64,000 nt of DNA from PRS1 sp965250265 (GTDB lineage: Bacteria; Bacteroidota; Bacteroidia; Flavobacteriales; Flavobacteriaceae). This document shows, one piece after another, positions 53,889 through 63,678 of the stretch. The notes beneath the pieces were generated by a model. It did no database searches and had not been told where the DNA came from. It worked only from the letters and a program-made list of their open reading frames with translations. Both the position numbers and the translations under genes were made by a program. Numbering within the stretch: position 1 is the stretch's first letter; each line of letters opens with the position of its first letter. The stretch lies in NCBI GenBank assembly GCA_965250265.1, contig CBDFNO010000013.1:186001-250000 (forward strand), given 5' to 3'.

Positions 53889-54779
53889 TTAGTAGCTCCA
53901 CATATCTTGTTCGAAATCTCGAATTTTCTCTTTAATTCTATCCGATTCTAAAAGTTGCATTAAAGCATTATTGTTAATGTATTCACTAACGGCTCTATCA
54001 CCTTGTATATTCTCTTCTCTAAACACATATCCGTTAAAACGCCTGGAATTTAATAGATGATCGAATGATATTGGTATCGCACTGTTTTTACCATTAAAGG
54101 CTTTAGCATTATGCAATACTTCTCTAGCGTCTGGAAAGAATACCCAAAATAAAGGCACTAAATCGCTTTCATCTGTATCTATAAAGTTTACATCAGGAGA
54201 TACAGGAGCAATACCCAATAAACGGTATCTTAACTCACCTAAACGTTTATCAAAATACCAAAGTCCTTTGATATGATATTCTACAATATCTGCAGATGTA
54301 ATTTCTCTTGTATTAATATATTCTGCAGAGAGCTCTTCATCAGCATTTATTTGTTCAATACCTAACTCGGTTGTATCAACCATTTTTAAAGCACCTTCAA
54401 TATCCTTTAATGTCCTTTTGGTCGTAAAATAAGAATCATCGTAAATATTTTCGATATCACCATCTTTAATACTGGTCATTAACACATCAAATAAAGAGCG
54501 TCTGTTTCTACCAATATTATTTGTATCTATTGGATAATACATTGGAAAATTTATACGCTCATCAAGAACTATTTTTTCCCATATCATTCTAGAATATAAA
54601 ATGTCTCTATCATCGACATATCCATATTCTAAAGGTTTATCGTTATCTAATGCTATTTGTGCGTCTGTTTTAACTCCTATTTTATCTGGACTCGTCGCAT
54701 TTAAAATATTAGCTTGTGCAAACGAACTTGTTACAGCAAAAACACATAAAACGGTTAATATTAATTTTTTAAAATTCAT
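53889..54779 (-). CDS. gldN: Gliding motility / type IX secretion protein GldN
   Basis: 296 residues, signal peptide (1-21, ending SFAQA). The body matches GldN/PorN: DDRDILYSRMIWEKIVLDERINFPMYYP, SLFDVLMTSIKDGDI, RLGELRYRLLGIAPVSPD, FWVFFPDAREVLHNAKAFNGKN and the end SYEY-type WSY. It joins GldK in the periplasmic ring of the secretion machine. Last gene of the gldK-L-M-N operon, with a strong terminator after it. Confidence 0.95.
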   Translation of the reverse strand: MNFKKLILTVLCVFAVTSSFAQANILNATSPDKIGVKTDAQIALDNDKPLEYGYVDDRDILYSRMIWEKIVLDERINFPMYYPIDTNNIGRNRRSLFDVLMTSIKDGDIENIYDDSYFTTKRTLKDIEGALKMVDTTELGIEQINADEELSAEYINTREITSADIVEYHIKGLWYFDKRLGELRYRLLGIAPVSPDVNFIDTDESDLVPLFWVFFPDAREVLHNAKAFNGKNSAIPISFDHLLNSRRFNGYVFREENIQGDRAVSEYINNNALMQLLESDRIKEKIRDFEQDMWSY

Positions 54780-54807
54780 CTTATATTAGATTAATTTATC
54801 TATCTTT

Positions 54808-56373
54808 TTAATTTGTCAGTTCAATAAATACAGGTGATACTTTTTTAAGTATAATACTTACACCTTTTGCTTTAGCTTCTATACTAAATATTTGAACTGC
54901 TGAACCACGTTTTGCTTTACGCAAGGCAGCCTTTGCTCTACTATTTAACTTCCGACCACTAACATTTATTGTTGGTTGTCCTGGAACTTTAAATTTAAAT
55001 CCCTTAACATCCAAAGGCAATTCAAAATCAAAGTCTTCAAATTTTGCACCAATGGTTGATATTTCAAGGCTATTACGTTGCATTTTTAATAAACCACTTT
55101 CACCTCTTAAAGTTCCTGTTGGTCTTGGTAAATCTTTGATTCTAAATTTTTTACTAGAAGGAATTTTTTCACCATCTAATATTCCTGTAACATTTATTGT
55201 TATCTCTCTACCTTTAGCTTTTGTTACATCCATGATATAACTACTTCCTTTTACTTTTTTTAAAAATCCAGAAGCATTAGCTGTAACATTATTATTTGAA
55301 ATACCATCAAACGAAATAGTCATAGGGTTTTGTACACCACGATATACCACATTCATCTTATCGGCTGAAATAGTTGCAGAATTTGGTTTTGAAATTGTAA
55401 AAAAAGATTGCTCTACTTTAACAGGTTGGTCTACTCCATCTTCTGTGAAAATTAAATTTCCTTCAATTTTATGTTCTCCAGGGCTTCCTGAATCTACTTT
55501 TAATTTCACTCCTCCTCCTTCAATTACAAAATCAATGTCCTCTTTAAGTGCTCTTCCATCTAAAGTCAACTCTACTCTGGATGCTCTAGTAGTTTCGTCC
55601 GTTCGTCCTAAAACAATTTGTCCATCAAATACCTCTCCATTAAAAAAGGCTGATTTGGAAGTTTGTAACAATGTTCCATAATTAGTCATAGAAACTTCAC
55701 CAGTTAGCTTTCCTTGTAACATGACTGCTAAAACTTCCGATTGGGTCGTTTTAATATCAGCTTGAAACTGTGTCATTTTAGTTAAAGAAGCTACTAACGG
55801 AAAGCCTTTGAAATGAGCATTTAACCACGGATAAATATTTCCATCTCTGTTAGGTTTAGATTCAGTAGAAAACTTCTTTTTAACAGCATTAGATATTTCT
55901 GTATATTGAGTATCATTACCTAAAACACTAATAACACCATCTCTAAATTTAGAGATTTCGTCTAAAAATTGTTGCCCTTCTGGTTTTAGCTTATCACCAA
56001 TAAAAAAGTACTCGTCTAAAAAATCTGCCCTATCCATGATTTCATAATCTTCATGATTATCGACAGTATTTTTCATTTGGTCTTTAATATCTTCTAAATA
56101 AGAATTAAACTCTTTTGCTAAAGATGAAATTCGATCTGCATCATCTTTTAAAGGTTTATACTTTGCTGGTTGTTCAAGAGCTTTTGCTGTTAAACCATCC
56201 ATAAACGCTGTATTTCTTTCTGTTGCTGTAGTATTAGATTCGGTTAATCTTTCATTCATTAAACCGAATGCCGACAGCACTTCTTTCGACATATTTAATG
56301 CTAGCATTGCTATAAAGATTAAATACATCAAGTTTATCATTCTCTGCCTTGCAGATAATTTTGCTCCTGCCAT
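54808..56373 (-). CDS. gldM: Gliding motility / type IX secretion protein GldM
   Basis: 521 residues with a short cytoplasmic head (MAGAKLSARQRMINLMY), one transmembrane helix (about 13-33) and a long periplasmic part. The periplasmic part starts helical (residues 40-200) and becomes beta-rich (PGEHKIEGNLIF, GVQNPMTISFDG), as in the known D1-D4 domain series. GldM couples the proton-driven GldL motor to the periplasmic ring. It lies between gldL (36 bases) and gldN (28 bases). Confidence 0.96.
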   Translation of the reverse strand: MAGAKLSARQRMINLMYLIFIAMLALNMSKEVLSAFGLMNERLTESNTTATERNTAFMDGLTAKALEQPAKYKPLKDDADRISSLAKEFNSYLEDIKDQMKNTVDNHEDYEIMDRADFLDEYFFIGDKLKPEGQQFLDEISKFRDGVISVLGNDTQYTEISNAVKKKFSTESKPNRDGNIYPWLNAHFKGFPLVASLTKMTQFQADIKTTQSEVLAVMLQGKLTGEVSMTNYGTLLQTSKSAFFNGEVFDGQIVLGRTDETTRASRVELTLDGRALKEDIDFVIEGGGVKLKVDSGSPGEHKIEGNLIFTEDGVDQPVKVEQSFFTISKPNSATISADKMNVVYRGVQNPMTISFDGISNNNVTANASGFLKKVKGSSYIMDVTKAKGREITINVTGILDGEKIPSSKKFRIKDLPRPTGTLRGESGLLKMQRNSLEISTIGAKFEDFDFELPLDVKGFKFKVPGQPTINVSGRKLNSRAKAALRKAKRGSAVQIFSIEAKAKGVSIILKKVSPVFIELTN

Positions 56374-56409
56374 AACTGATTAGTTTTTGGTTAATAAAAT
56401 GGATTAAGT

Positions 56410-57048
56410 TTAGCTTTTGTTCATTGCAGAAAGCATTCCTCCATATACACCATTTAATGATGATAAGTTAGTAGCTAAAGAAGCCATTTGCTCCTTTAAT
56501 TTTCCTGCATTCTCCACAGCTTCTTCATTAACCGCAGCTTGACGATTAACAGTTTCTAATTGCACTTTGTACAAACTGTTTAAAGATTCCATTTGTGCAG
56601 CTGCTAAAGCCATTTCTTCACTATATTTTTGGGTAGCGTGCATGCCATCTACAGTAGGCGCCATACTTTTTGCAGCACCTTCGAAGTTTTTAATACTATC
56701 ACCAAGACTTGACATAAGTTCACCATCTATTTGAGCGTCTTTAAGTAACTCATCCAATTTTTTGGATAATATACCTTCGGCGTCTTGAGGACCTTCTGCT
56801 TTATCAGCTTTTCCTCCTTCTAATTCAGGATATACTAAAGCCCAGTCTACATCGTCGTCTACTGGTTCGAAAGCTGAAATCGCAAAAATAATTGCTTCAG
56901 TAACTAGACCAATTGCTAACATTACGTTACCTGTAAGCGGGCCTATTTCAAAGTGAATAATTTTAAATAATGCTCCAATAATAACTATTGATGCTCCAAA
57001 TCCGTAAGCCATGTTCATGAATCGCTTACTTGCTCTTGACTGTGCCAT
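56410..57048 (-). CDS. gldL: Gliding motility / type IX secretion motor protein GldL
   Basis: 212 residues. Two transmembrane helices (about 13-32 and 38-58; GFGASIVIIGALFKIIHFE and MLAIGLVTEAIIFAISAFEP) with a conserved Lys and Glu facing the membrane, as needed for proton flow. The cytoplasmic rest is helical. With GldM it forms the rotary motor that powers secretion and gliding. Normal length and position. Confidence 0.96.
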   Translation of the reverse strand: MAQSRASKRFMNMAYGFGASIVIIGALFKIIHFEIGPLTGNVMLAIGLVTEAIIFAISAFEPVDDDVDWALVYPELEGGKADKAEGPQDAEGILSKKLDELLKDAQIDGELMSSLGDSIKNFEGAAKSMAPTVDGMHATQKYSEEMALAAAQMESLNSLYKVQLETVNRQAAVNEEAVENAGKLKEQMASLATNLSSLNGVYGGMLSAMNKS

Positions 57049-57092
57049 AATTTTTAGTTTTTAAGTTAAGTTAAGTTTTGTGGGTTAATAAA

Positions 57093-58478
57093 TTATCTTT
57101 TTATTTTCTTTTTGTATGGTTTTGCATTTTTGGTTACTTCAGTTCCCATATAATCTTGAACTGTTCTAAAACCAATATAGCTTCTTGCAGAATCTGCATA
57201 TTCGTAATCTCTTGAACTTACTTGTAAGAAATAAGCAACATCTTTCCAAGAACCACCACGAACTACTTTACGTTCGTTTTCCTCATCATCAACATTTGGA
57301 TTTATTGTTGAGTTATACTCATAAGAATTAGGATCGTATGACGACATTACCCATTCGGATACATTTCCAGCCATATTATATAAGTCATAATCATTAGGCT
57401 CGTAAGATTTTGCTTCTACAGTATATAATGCTTGATCTGCAGCATAATCTCCTCTTAAAGGTTTAAAGTTTGCCATAAAACAACCTCTGTCGTTTTTAGC
57501 GTAAGGTCCACCCCAAGGAAATGTTGCTCCTTGTAATCCACCTCTTGCAGCATACTCCCATTCAGATTCTGAAGGTAACCTAAAGGCAACTGTATTTCTT
57601 GCATCTTTAGATTTTTGGTATCCATTTTTATATATAGTACGCCATTGGCAAAATGCTTTAGCCTGTTTCCAAGTTATGCCTACTACAGGATAATCTCCAT
57701 AAGCATCATGCCAGAAATAGTCATTATGCATTGGTTCATTATAAGAATAAGAAAAATCTCTAATCCATACAGTTGTATCTGGATATACTTCTACATCCTC
57801 TCTATATATAACATCGCTACGTTTTAATTCTCTATATTTTGCAGCCGTTTTAATATCCATTGTAGTATATTGGAATTTAAATTTAGACACATCCCATGTT
57901 CTTTCACCATTATAAGATTCTTCCATTGGTAAGTACATGGTATCCATTACTTCGGCATAATATACATCTGGATATTCATCGATATCAAAAACTAGATCTA
58001 CGTCATGGTTTAATTTTCTACCTTCAAAACCTGTTTCTCCCAAGCCAACATAATTATCTAACATATACTTTTCGTATACACTCATATCTGTAGTATCTGC
58101 ATCTTTAAAGGCAAATTGCGCTATTCCATCAGATTCTGGATCAGTTTCTCCAACTTCTTCAGCAAGAATCGCAAGTTTTGTTCTAATAATAGAATCTCTA
58201 ACCCATTCTACAAATTGACGATATTCGCTATTAGTAATTTCGGTTTCATCCATATAGAACGCTCTTACCGTAACTGTTTTAGTAGGTGCATTTTTTACTC
58301 CGGCTAAATCGTCATCCGATTTACCCATAATAAAAGAACCACCAGGAACTAATGCCATTCCAAAAGGTTTTTCTGGATGCCATTTTTTGCCTTTAACTCC
58401 AACCAATTCCCCTCTGTCTCCAGAGCCACAACTAGTTATAATAGCCAAAATTGCAGTTAATAATAAAAACTTTTTCAT
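57093..58478 (-). CDS. gldK: Gliding motility / type IX secretion lipoprotein GldK
   Basis: 461 residues from ATG 58478, which begins the lipoprotein signal MKKFLLLTAILAIITSC (lipobox Cys17). The longer frame to 58556 would overlap its own promoter and mask the signal. The body is a formylglycine-generating-enzyme (SUMF1) fold without the catalytic cysteines: PGGSFIMGKSDDD, AFYMDETEITNSEYRQFV, RLPSESEWEYAARGG, MAGNVSEWV and VRGGSWKD. GldK forms the periplasmic ring with GldN on the outer membrane. It is the first gene of the operon. Confidence 0.95.
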   Translation of the reverse strand: MKKFLLLTAILAIITSCGSGDRGELVGVKGKKWHPEKPFGMALVPGGSFIMGKSDDDLAGVKNAPTKTVTVRAFYMDETEITNSEYRQFVEWVRDSIIRTKLAILAEEVGETDPESDGIAQFAFKDADTTDMSVYEKYMLDNYVGLGETGFEGRKLNHDVDLVFDIDEYPDVYYAEVMDTMYLPMEESYNGERTWDVSKFKFQYTTMDIKTAAKYRELKRSDVIYREDVEVYPDTTVWIRDFSYSYNEPMHNDYFWHDAYGDYPVVGITWKQAKAFCQWRTIYKNGYQKSKDARNTVAFRLPSESEWEYAARGGLQGATFPWGGPYAKNDRGCFMANFKPLRGDYAADQALYTVEAKSYEPNDYDLYNMAGNVSEWVMSSYDPNSYEYNSTINPNVDDEENERKVVRGGSWKDVAYFLQVSSRDYEYADSARSYIGFRTVQDYMGTEVTKNAKPYKKKIKR

Positions 58479-58525
58479 GTCTATAAATTCGAGGTTAATT
58501 TTATAACTTTTTAATTTAGTGGGTG

Positions 58526-58556
58526 TAAACATATTTATATAATTTGACAAAAACAA
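58526..58556 (-). promoter_or_regulatory. Candidate promoter of the gldKLMN operon
   Basis: On the minus strand TTG (58554-58556), a 20-base spacer and TATGTTTA (58526-58533), which fits TAnnTTTG at 7 of 8 positions. It would start the transcript about 40 bases before ATG 58478. Confidence 0.4.
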
Positions 58557-58631
58557 CTTTTTTAGTAAAAAAAATGCATTTTAACCTAAAAAATTGCATT
58601 TCATCGATGATTTTATGATGAATTAACTTAC

Positions 58632-59798
58632 TTAAACACTATTTTTCTTATATGCTTTATACCATCTATCAGGCATTTTTCCTTTAGTGGCTTCAATATA
58701 ATCTTCGTGTATGCAAGGTAATAACGTATGTTGCTTTAATTTATTATTAAGATTCGGTAAAAATGGTATTTCTATCCACCAACGACCAATTTTATTACTT
58801 TTATAGAAGATAAGTTCTTCATTATCAATTAAAACTGTAAATTTTTGATAACTTTTTGTATCTGTAAAATCATCATCTTTTACTCTACAATTTACGCCTT
58901 CAATAAAATACCAAATCATTTGTGCAATTAGCATAGACGTTGCATCATCATCCTTTGAGGGCTTATAACTATAAATTCCAAAAGAAGATACCTTATTACT
59001 TATGCCTGCATATCTTGAAATAGTACATATTTCTTTTCCGTCAAAACCATTTGGCGAAAATTTTTGCTTTGTACTTACTTCTGAAGACCTAATACTACAT
59101 AAGTCTACACTCACAATATTAGCATCTCGCATTATAGGTTCAACACTATTAGTGTTATTAGTTATTTCTCCTAAACGATGTGCTTCAAAATAGAGATTTT
59201 CCATCAAATCTATTTCTTCTTGAGAATTAAAATAGGTTTGATAGCCTAAAGTACAATAATTAAATAAATTATAAGGTTGCTCTAAAATTATTTTTCCTAG
59301 ATAACTATTGTCTTTTATTGGTTTAGCTGAATCGCCTAAGTCAAACTTACAATCTACATTTACAATATTAACCATTGGCATAAAATCGTCATAAGCTCTA
59401 TAGTTAGCATAAGTTAAATCTTGACTTCCTCCAATAATAATAGGTATAATTTTATTTTCTAATAATATAGTAATAGTTGTTTGCAAAGCAAAGTAGGTAT
59501 CTTCAACAGTTTCGCCTTTTAAGATATCTCCAAGATCTGCAATAGTTAAATTCCAATTTCCTGGGAATAAGGCATACAAAGATTTTCTTATTTCGCTTAG
59601 TTGAAAATCTTCTCCAATATAATTAACATCATTTCTATTCTCAAGCACGCCAACAATAGCAATTTGAACATCATCTAACTCAGGAATGCCATTTTGTTGT
59701 GAATGAATCTTTAATTTTCTTCCAAACACTTGTGTTGACAGCAGCTCATTATGTGCTAAAACCAAATCCTGAACAGGTGAGAGAAAACTAAAGTTCAT
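58632..59798 (-). CDS. Arginase/formimidoylglutamase-fold protein with degraded metal site
   Basis: 388 residues of the ureohydrolase fold. The three metal-binding loops can be located but are altered: GGDH is GGSQ (Gln126), DAHxD is DCKFD (Lys151 for the His) and the SxDxDxxDP loop is SVDLCS (Cys234 for the second Asp). Three of the six usual manganese ligands are therefore lost, so it should not work as an arginase or formiminoglutamase. It lies 3 bases after topA and about 150 bases before gldK on the same strand. It may have taken a structural or regulatory role, possibly for the secretion machine; that is inference. Confidence 0.78.
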   Translation of the reverse strand: MNFSFLSPVQDLVLAHNELLSTQVFGRKLKIHSQQNGIPELDDVQIAIVGVLENRNDVNYIGEDFQLSEIRKSLYALFPGNWNLTIADLGDILKGETVEDTYFALQTTITILLENKIIPIIIGGSQDLTYANYRAYDDFMPMVNIVNVDCKFDLGDSAKPIKDNSYLGKIILEQPYNLFNYCTLGYQTYFNSQEEIDLMENLYFEAHRLGEITNNTNSVEPIMRDANIVSVDLCSIRSSEVSTKQKFSPNGFDGKEICTISRYAGISNKVSSFGIYSYKPSKDDDATSMLIAQMIWYFIEGVNCRVKDDDFTDTKSYQKFTVLIDNEELIFYKSNKIGRWWIEIPFLPNLNNKLKQHTLLPCIHEDYIEATKGKMPDRWYKAYKKNSV

Positions 59799-59801
59799 AA
59801 A

Positions 59802-62273
59802 TTATTTCTTTTTTGCAGCTTTTTTCTTAGGAGTTTTTTTATCAATAATTTCTAAGACATCTTCAAGTGTAAATTTAGTAACATCTATTGTTTTAGGCAA
59901 CTCAATTTTTGTTTTTCCTTTAATAATATGGTGTCTTCCCCAACGTGCTTTTTCAACTCGTATTCCTTCGGCTTCCCAATTGTGAATTAACTTATCTTTC
60001 TCTTTTTGAATTTTGTCTTCAATAAGTTCAATAATATCCATTTCAGATAAATTATCCCAATCGTATTTTCTATTAACGTTAATAAACATATTATTCCATT
60101 TAATAAATGGCCCAAAACGTCCTTTTCCTTTTTGTACAGGTAATTCTTGATACATATATATAGGTGCATCAGCTTTTTCCTTTTCCTTAATAATAATAAT
60201 TGCTTCTTCAAACTCAATACTTAAAGGATTTACTCCTTTTGGAAGTGACACGAATTTTTTTCCGAATTTAACATACGGTCCAAAACGACCATTATTAACT
60301 TCTAATTCTTCACCTTCATAAGTTCCTAATTTTTTTGGAAGCTGAAACAAATCCATCGCCTCCTCATAAGTAATGGTATTAATCTGTTGTTCAGGAGATA
60401 AACTAGCAAATTGTGGTTTTTCTTCATCATCTATTGTCCCTATTTGCACCATTGGTCCAAACTTCCCTAAACGTACACTTACTTCTCTTCCTGTTTTAGG
60501 ATCTTCTCCAAGAATTCGTTTACCCGATTCTCTTTCAGCGTTTGCTTGTACATGTTCTACTTTTGGATGAAAGTCTAAATAAAAGTCTTTCATCATTTTA
60601 GTCCAACTTTGTTTACCTTCTGCTATATCATCAAACTGATCTTCAACTTTGGCGGTAAAATTATAATCTAATATGGTTTCAAAATGATTGACCAAAAAAT
60701 CGGTCACAATCATTCCTATATCTGTTGGCACTAATTTACCTTTATCTGATCCTACTTTTTCGGTTAGCATACTATCCTTCACCTTACCATTTTTAAGTAT
60801 AAGTTGAGAATAATTCCGTTCTACACCTTCAACCGTACCCTTTTCTACATAACCTCTATTTTGAATCGTAGAAATTGTTGGTGCATAAGTTGAAGGACGT
60901 CCAATACCAAGTTCTTCTAATTTCTTAACTAAAGATGCTTCAGTAAATCTATATGGAGCACGTGTATAACGTTCGGTAGCTGTAATAGAATTATTATAGA
61001 GTGTTTCATTTACTTTTAAAATTGGTAATATTCCTTCTTGCTCTTTATTCTCATCATCTGTGCCCTCAAGATACACCTTTAAAAATCCATCAAATTTAAT
61101 TACTTCGCCATTTGAAGTAAATATATCATTATGAGTTGATGCATTAATCTTAACAATGGTTTTTTCTAATTGCGCTTCACTCATTTGAGAAGCAATAGCA
61201 CGTTTCCAAATCAATTCGTATAATCGTGCTTGATCTCTATCTATATTAACCGAACTACGAGAAAAATCGGTTGGCCGTATAGCCTCATGAGCTTCCTGCG
61301 CTCCTTTAGATTTTCCTTTATAATTACGTGGCTTACTATATTGTGAACCATAATTATTATTAATTTCAACTTCGGCCGCTTGTCGCGCATCATTAGATAA
61401 ATTAACACTATCTGTCCTCATATACGTAATTAATCCAGCTTCGTAAAGACGCTGAGCCATAGTCATAGTTTTACTTACTGAAAAATATAACTTACGAGAA
61501 GCTTCTTGTTGTAGTGTTGAAGTAGTAAAAGGTGCTGCAGGTGATTTCTTTGCTGGCTTTTTTTCTAAATCTGAAACCTTAAATTGAGCTGATGTATTAG
61601 CTTCCAAAAATTTATAAGCGTCATCTTTTGTAGTAAAAGCTTTTGGCAACTTTGCTTTAAATGACTGTCCACTCTCAGTTGAAAATTCAGCATCAATTCT
61701 ATAAGATGCTTTTGGTTCAAAATTTTGAATTTCTCTCTCACGTTCAACAATTAAACGTACAGAAACCGATTGTACACGACCAGCAGACAACCCTCCTTTT
61801 ATTTTACGCCAAAGTATTGGAGACAATTCATATCCTACAATTCTATCTAATACACGTCGTGCTTGTTGAGCATCTACTAAATCGTAATCTATACTTCGAG
61901 GGTTTTCTACAGCGTTTTGAATTGCAGTTTTAGTGATTTCATGAAAAACAATGCGCTTAGTTTTTGCTTTATCAAGTTTTAATGTTTCTGCCAAATGCCA
62001 AGCAATGGCCTCTCCTTCTCTATCTTCATCACTTGCAAGCCAAACCATTTCAGCACTTTTTGCTAAATCCTTTAATTTTTTTACAACTGTTTTTTTATCT
62101 TTAGAAACTTCATATTTAGGTTTGAAATCACCTTCAACATTTACGCCTAATTCCTTAGAAGGTAAATCGGCAATATGGCCAAAACTGGATTCGACCTTAA
62201 AGTCTTTACCAAGAAATTTTTCAATAGTTTTTGCTTTTGCAGGTGACTCAACAATCACTAAATTCTTCGCCAT
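59802..62273 (-). CDS. topA: DNA topoisomerase I
   Basis: 823 residues. The Toprim domain begins VIVESPAKAKTIEKFLG and holds the acidic DEDREGEA; the active-site tyrosine is in GLITYMRTDSVNLS. The C-terminal region has several topoisomerase-C-like repeats (FGPYVKFGKKFVSLPKG, GRFGPFIKWNNMFINV) in place of zinc ribbons, and a lysine-rich tail (KKKAAKKK). It relaxes negative supercoils. The arginase-fold gene follows after 3 bases. Confidence 0.97.
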   Translation of the reverse strand: MAKNLVIVESPAKAKTIEKFLGKDFKVESSFGHIADLPSKELGVNVEGDFKPKYEVSKDKKTVVKKLKDLAKSAEMVWLASDEDREGEAIAWHLAETLKLDKAKTKRIVFHEITKTAIQNAVENPRSIDYDLVDAQQARRVLDRIVGYELSPILWRKIKGGLSAGRVQSVSVRLIVEREREIQNFEPKASYRIDAEFSTESGQSFKAKLPKAFTTKDDAYKFLEANTSAQFKVSDLEKKPAKKSPAAPFTTSTLQQEASRKLYFSVSKTMTMAQRLYEAGLITYMRTDSVNLSNDARQAAEVEINNNYGSQYSKPRNYKGKSKGAQEAHEAIRPTDFSRSSVNIDRDQARLYELIWKRAIASQMSEAQLEKTIVKINASTHNDIFTSNGEVIKFDGFLKVYLEGTDDENKEQEGILPILKVNETLYNNSITATERYTRAPYRFTEASLVKKLEELGIGRPSTYAPTISTIQNRGYVEKGTVEGVERNYSQLILKNGKVKDSMLTEKVGSDKGKLVPTDIGMIVTDFLVNHFETILDYNFTAKVEDQFDDIAEGKQSWTKMMKDFYLDFHPKVEHVQANAERESGKRILGEDPKTGREVSVRLGKFGPMVQIGTIDDEEKPQFASLSPEQQINTITYEEAMDLFQLPKKLGTYEGEELEVNNGRFGPYVKFGKKFVSLPKGVNPLSIEFEEAIIIIKEKEKADAPIYMYQELPVQKGKGRFGPFIKWNNMFINVNRKYDWDNLSEMDIIELIEDKIQKEKDKLIHNWEAEGIRVEKARWGRHHIIKGKTKIELPKTIDVTKFTLEDVLEIIDKKTPKKKAAKKK

Positions 62274-62353
62274 AGTTCTATTTTTATGAAGCTACAAATG
62301 TATATGATTTTTTTTATTATCAAATTTTAATTTTAAAAAGGAAACAAAAAAAA

Positions 62354-62368
62354 CCTGTACAAGACAGG
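62354..62368 (-). terminator. Short hairpin after the LVIVD lipoprotein gene
   Basis: CCTGT (62354-62358) and ACAGG (62364-62368) with A-rich and T-rich flanks, 31 bases beyond the stop codon. The stem is short, so this is tentative. Confidence 0.4.
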
Positions 62369-62398
62369 CTTTTTTGTTCTTTTTCTACTATATCTACA

Positions 62399-63613
62399 TT
62401 ATAATTGATAGGAGCTAATAAGATTAAGAGTATTACCAACATACTCGTACTGATATAACATATCATCACCTATCATAATTAAAGTATTCTCCAGTGGTAT
62501 TACATCTTTACCTATAATATCATCTAAATGATTATTAAGTTCAAGCTCTAATGGATTTGTTTTATCAAATATTTTTAAACCAGAAGTTCCATCACAGACA
62601 AATAGATTATCGTTTTTAAAACCCAAACCATAAGGATTACTTAAAGCATAAGTCTCAACCAAAGTAGGATTAAATTTATTACTAACATCTATAACTTGAA
62701 GTTCACTTTCTTGTTGCCCGCAAAGGTTTCCTCCACGTAAAGTAAGATACGCATAATTTTCATCTACAACTACTGGATCGCATCCTTTCCAATGAGTGAT
62801 TTCTGAAACATATTCAGGTAATTCAGGATTGCTTAAACTATAAATATATAAACCATTGGTGCTTCCTAAATATAAATAATCATCTGCTTCAAACATAGTT
62901 TCAATATTCCACCCTGAGTATTGTGTGTTTTCCAAAACAGGTTGTGACAAATTTTGAATGTTAAAAATATTCATTTCAAAATTCCCTACTGTATAAAGGT
63001 AATTATCTACAATTTGAAAACGTGCTAAAGAACCTCCAGTACCGATATTGGCCTCTGCATTTGCAAAGATTATATTTGCATCATCTATCACTTCTCTTTT
63101 TTCTAAAGAAACAGACCATCCAACTATAACTTGCGTAGTAGGATTGAATTCGCTAAAGTTAGCTTCATTGGCTTCTTCGGGTATTCTGAAATCATAAGCT
63201 GAAAACACGTCTTCCAAACGCGATACAAATTGAATGTTTTCAATATTAGAAATATCAAACACTACTAAATCAATAGAGTTATCTGCATACAAGTAATTAT
63301 TCTTTATAGATATATCTATATTGCCTGAAATTTTGATATAAGCTTTAGCTTGAGGACTTGACGGATTTGAGTTATCAATAATGTGTATGCCTCTAAAGGC
63401 ATCATTCACAAAAATGTAATTCTCGTACGCATATATTTTACCTGATTCTACTAAATTTTGTGGACTCAAAATTTCAATAGAACTTCTAAACTCTATTTTA
63501 CTCATTACCTCTGGAATAGCAATGTTTACATATTCATATTGAACATCATCATTATTGCAAGATGATAAGAATACTACTATAAAACTCAATAAAATAAACC
63601 GTGCAATCTTCAT
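62399..63613 (-). CDS. LVIVD-repeat beta-propeller lipoprotein
   Basis: 404 residues. Lipobox LSSC with Cys19 after the signal (MKIARFILLSFIVVF). The body is a series of LVIVD-type blades: YIFVNDAFRGIHIIDNSNPSSPQ, NSIDLVVFDISNIENIQ, NYLYTVGNFEMNIFNIQN and LQVIDVSNKFNP. These propellers sit on the cell surface and probably bind proteins; no enzymatic residues are evident. It lies upstream of topA by 125 bases with its own weak terminator. Confidence 0.85.
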   Translation of the reverse strand: MKIARFILLSFIVVFLSSCNNDDVQYEYVNIAIPEVMSKIEFRSSIEILSPQNLVESGKIYAYENYIFVNDAFRGIHIIDNSNPSSPQAKAYIKISGNIDISIKNNYLYADNSIDLVVFDISNIENIQFVSRLEDVFSAYDFRIPEEANEANFSEFNPTTQVIVGWSVSLEKREVIDDANIIFANAEANIGTGGSLARFQIVDNYLYTVGNFEMNIFNIQNLSQPVLENTQYSGWNIETMFEADDYLYLGSTNGLYIYSLSNPELPEYVSEITHWKGCDPVVVDENYAYLTLRGGNLCGQQESELQVIDVSNKFNPTLVETYALSNPYGLGFKNDNLFVCDGTSGLKIFDKTNPLELELNNHLDDIIGKDVIPLENTLIMIGDDMLYQYEYVGNTLNLISSYQL

Positions 63614-63678
63614 ATTTATAAAATTAGATTAGTACTTATTCTATAGATACAAAATTTACAGAAAGGTTGCGTAAAACA

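Noticed and set aside
58479..58556. Longer GldK start at 58556
   Set aside because: It would hide the lipoprotein signal and overlap the promoter-like boxes.
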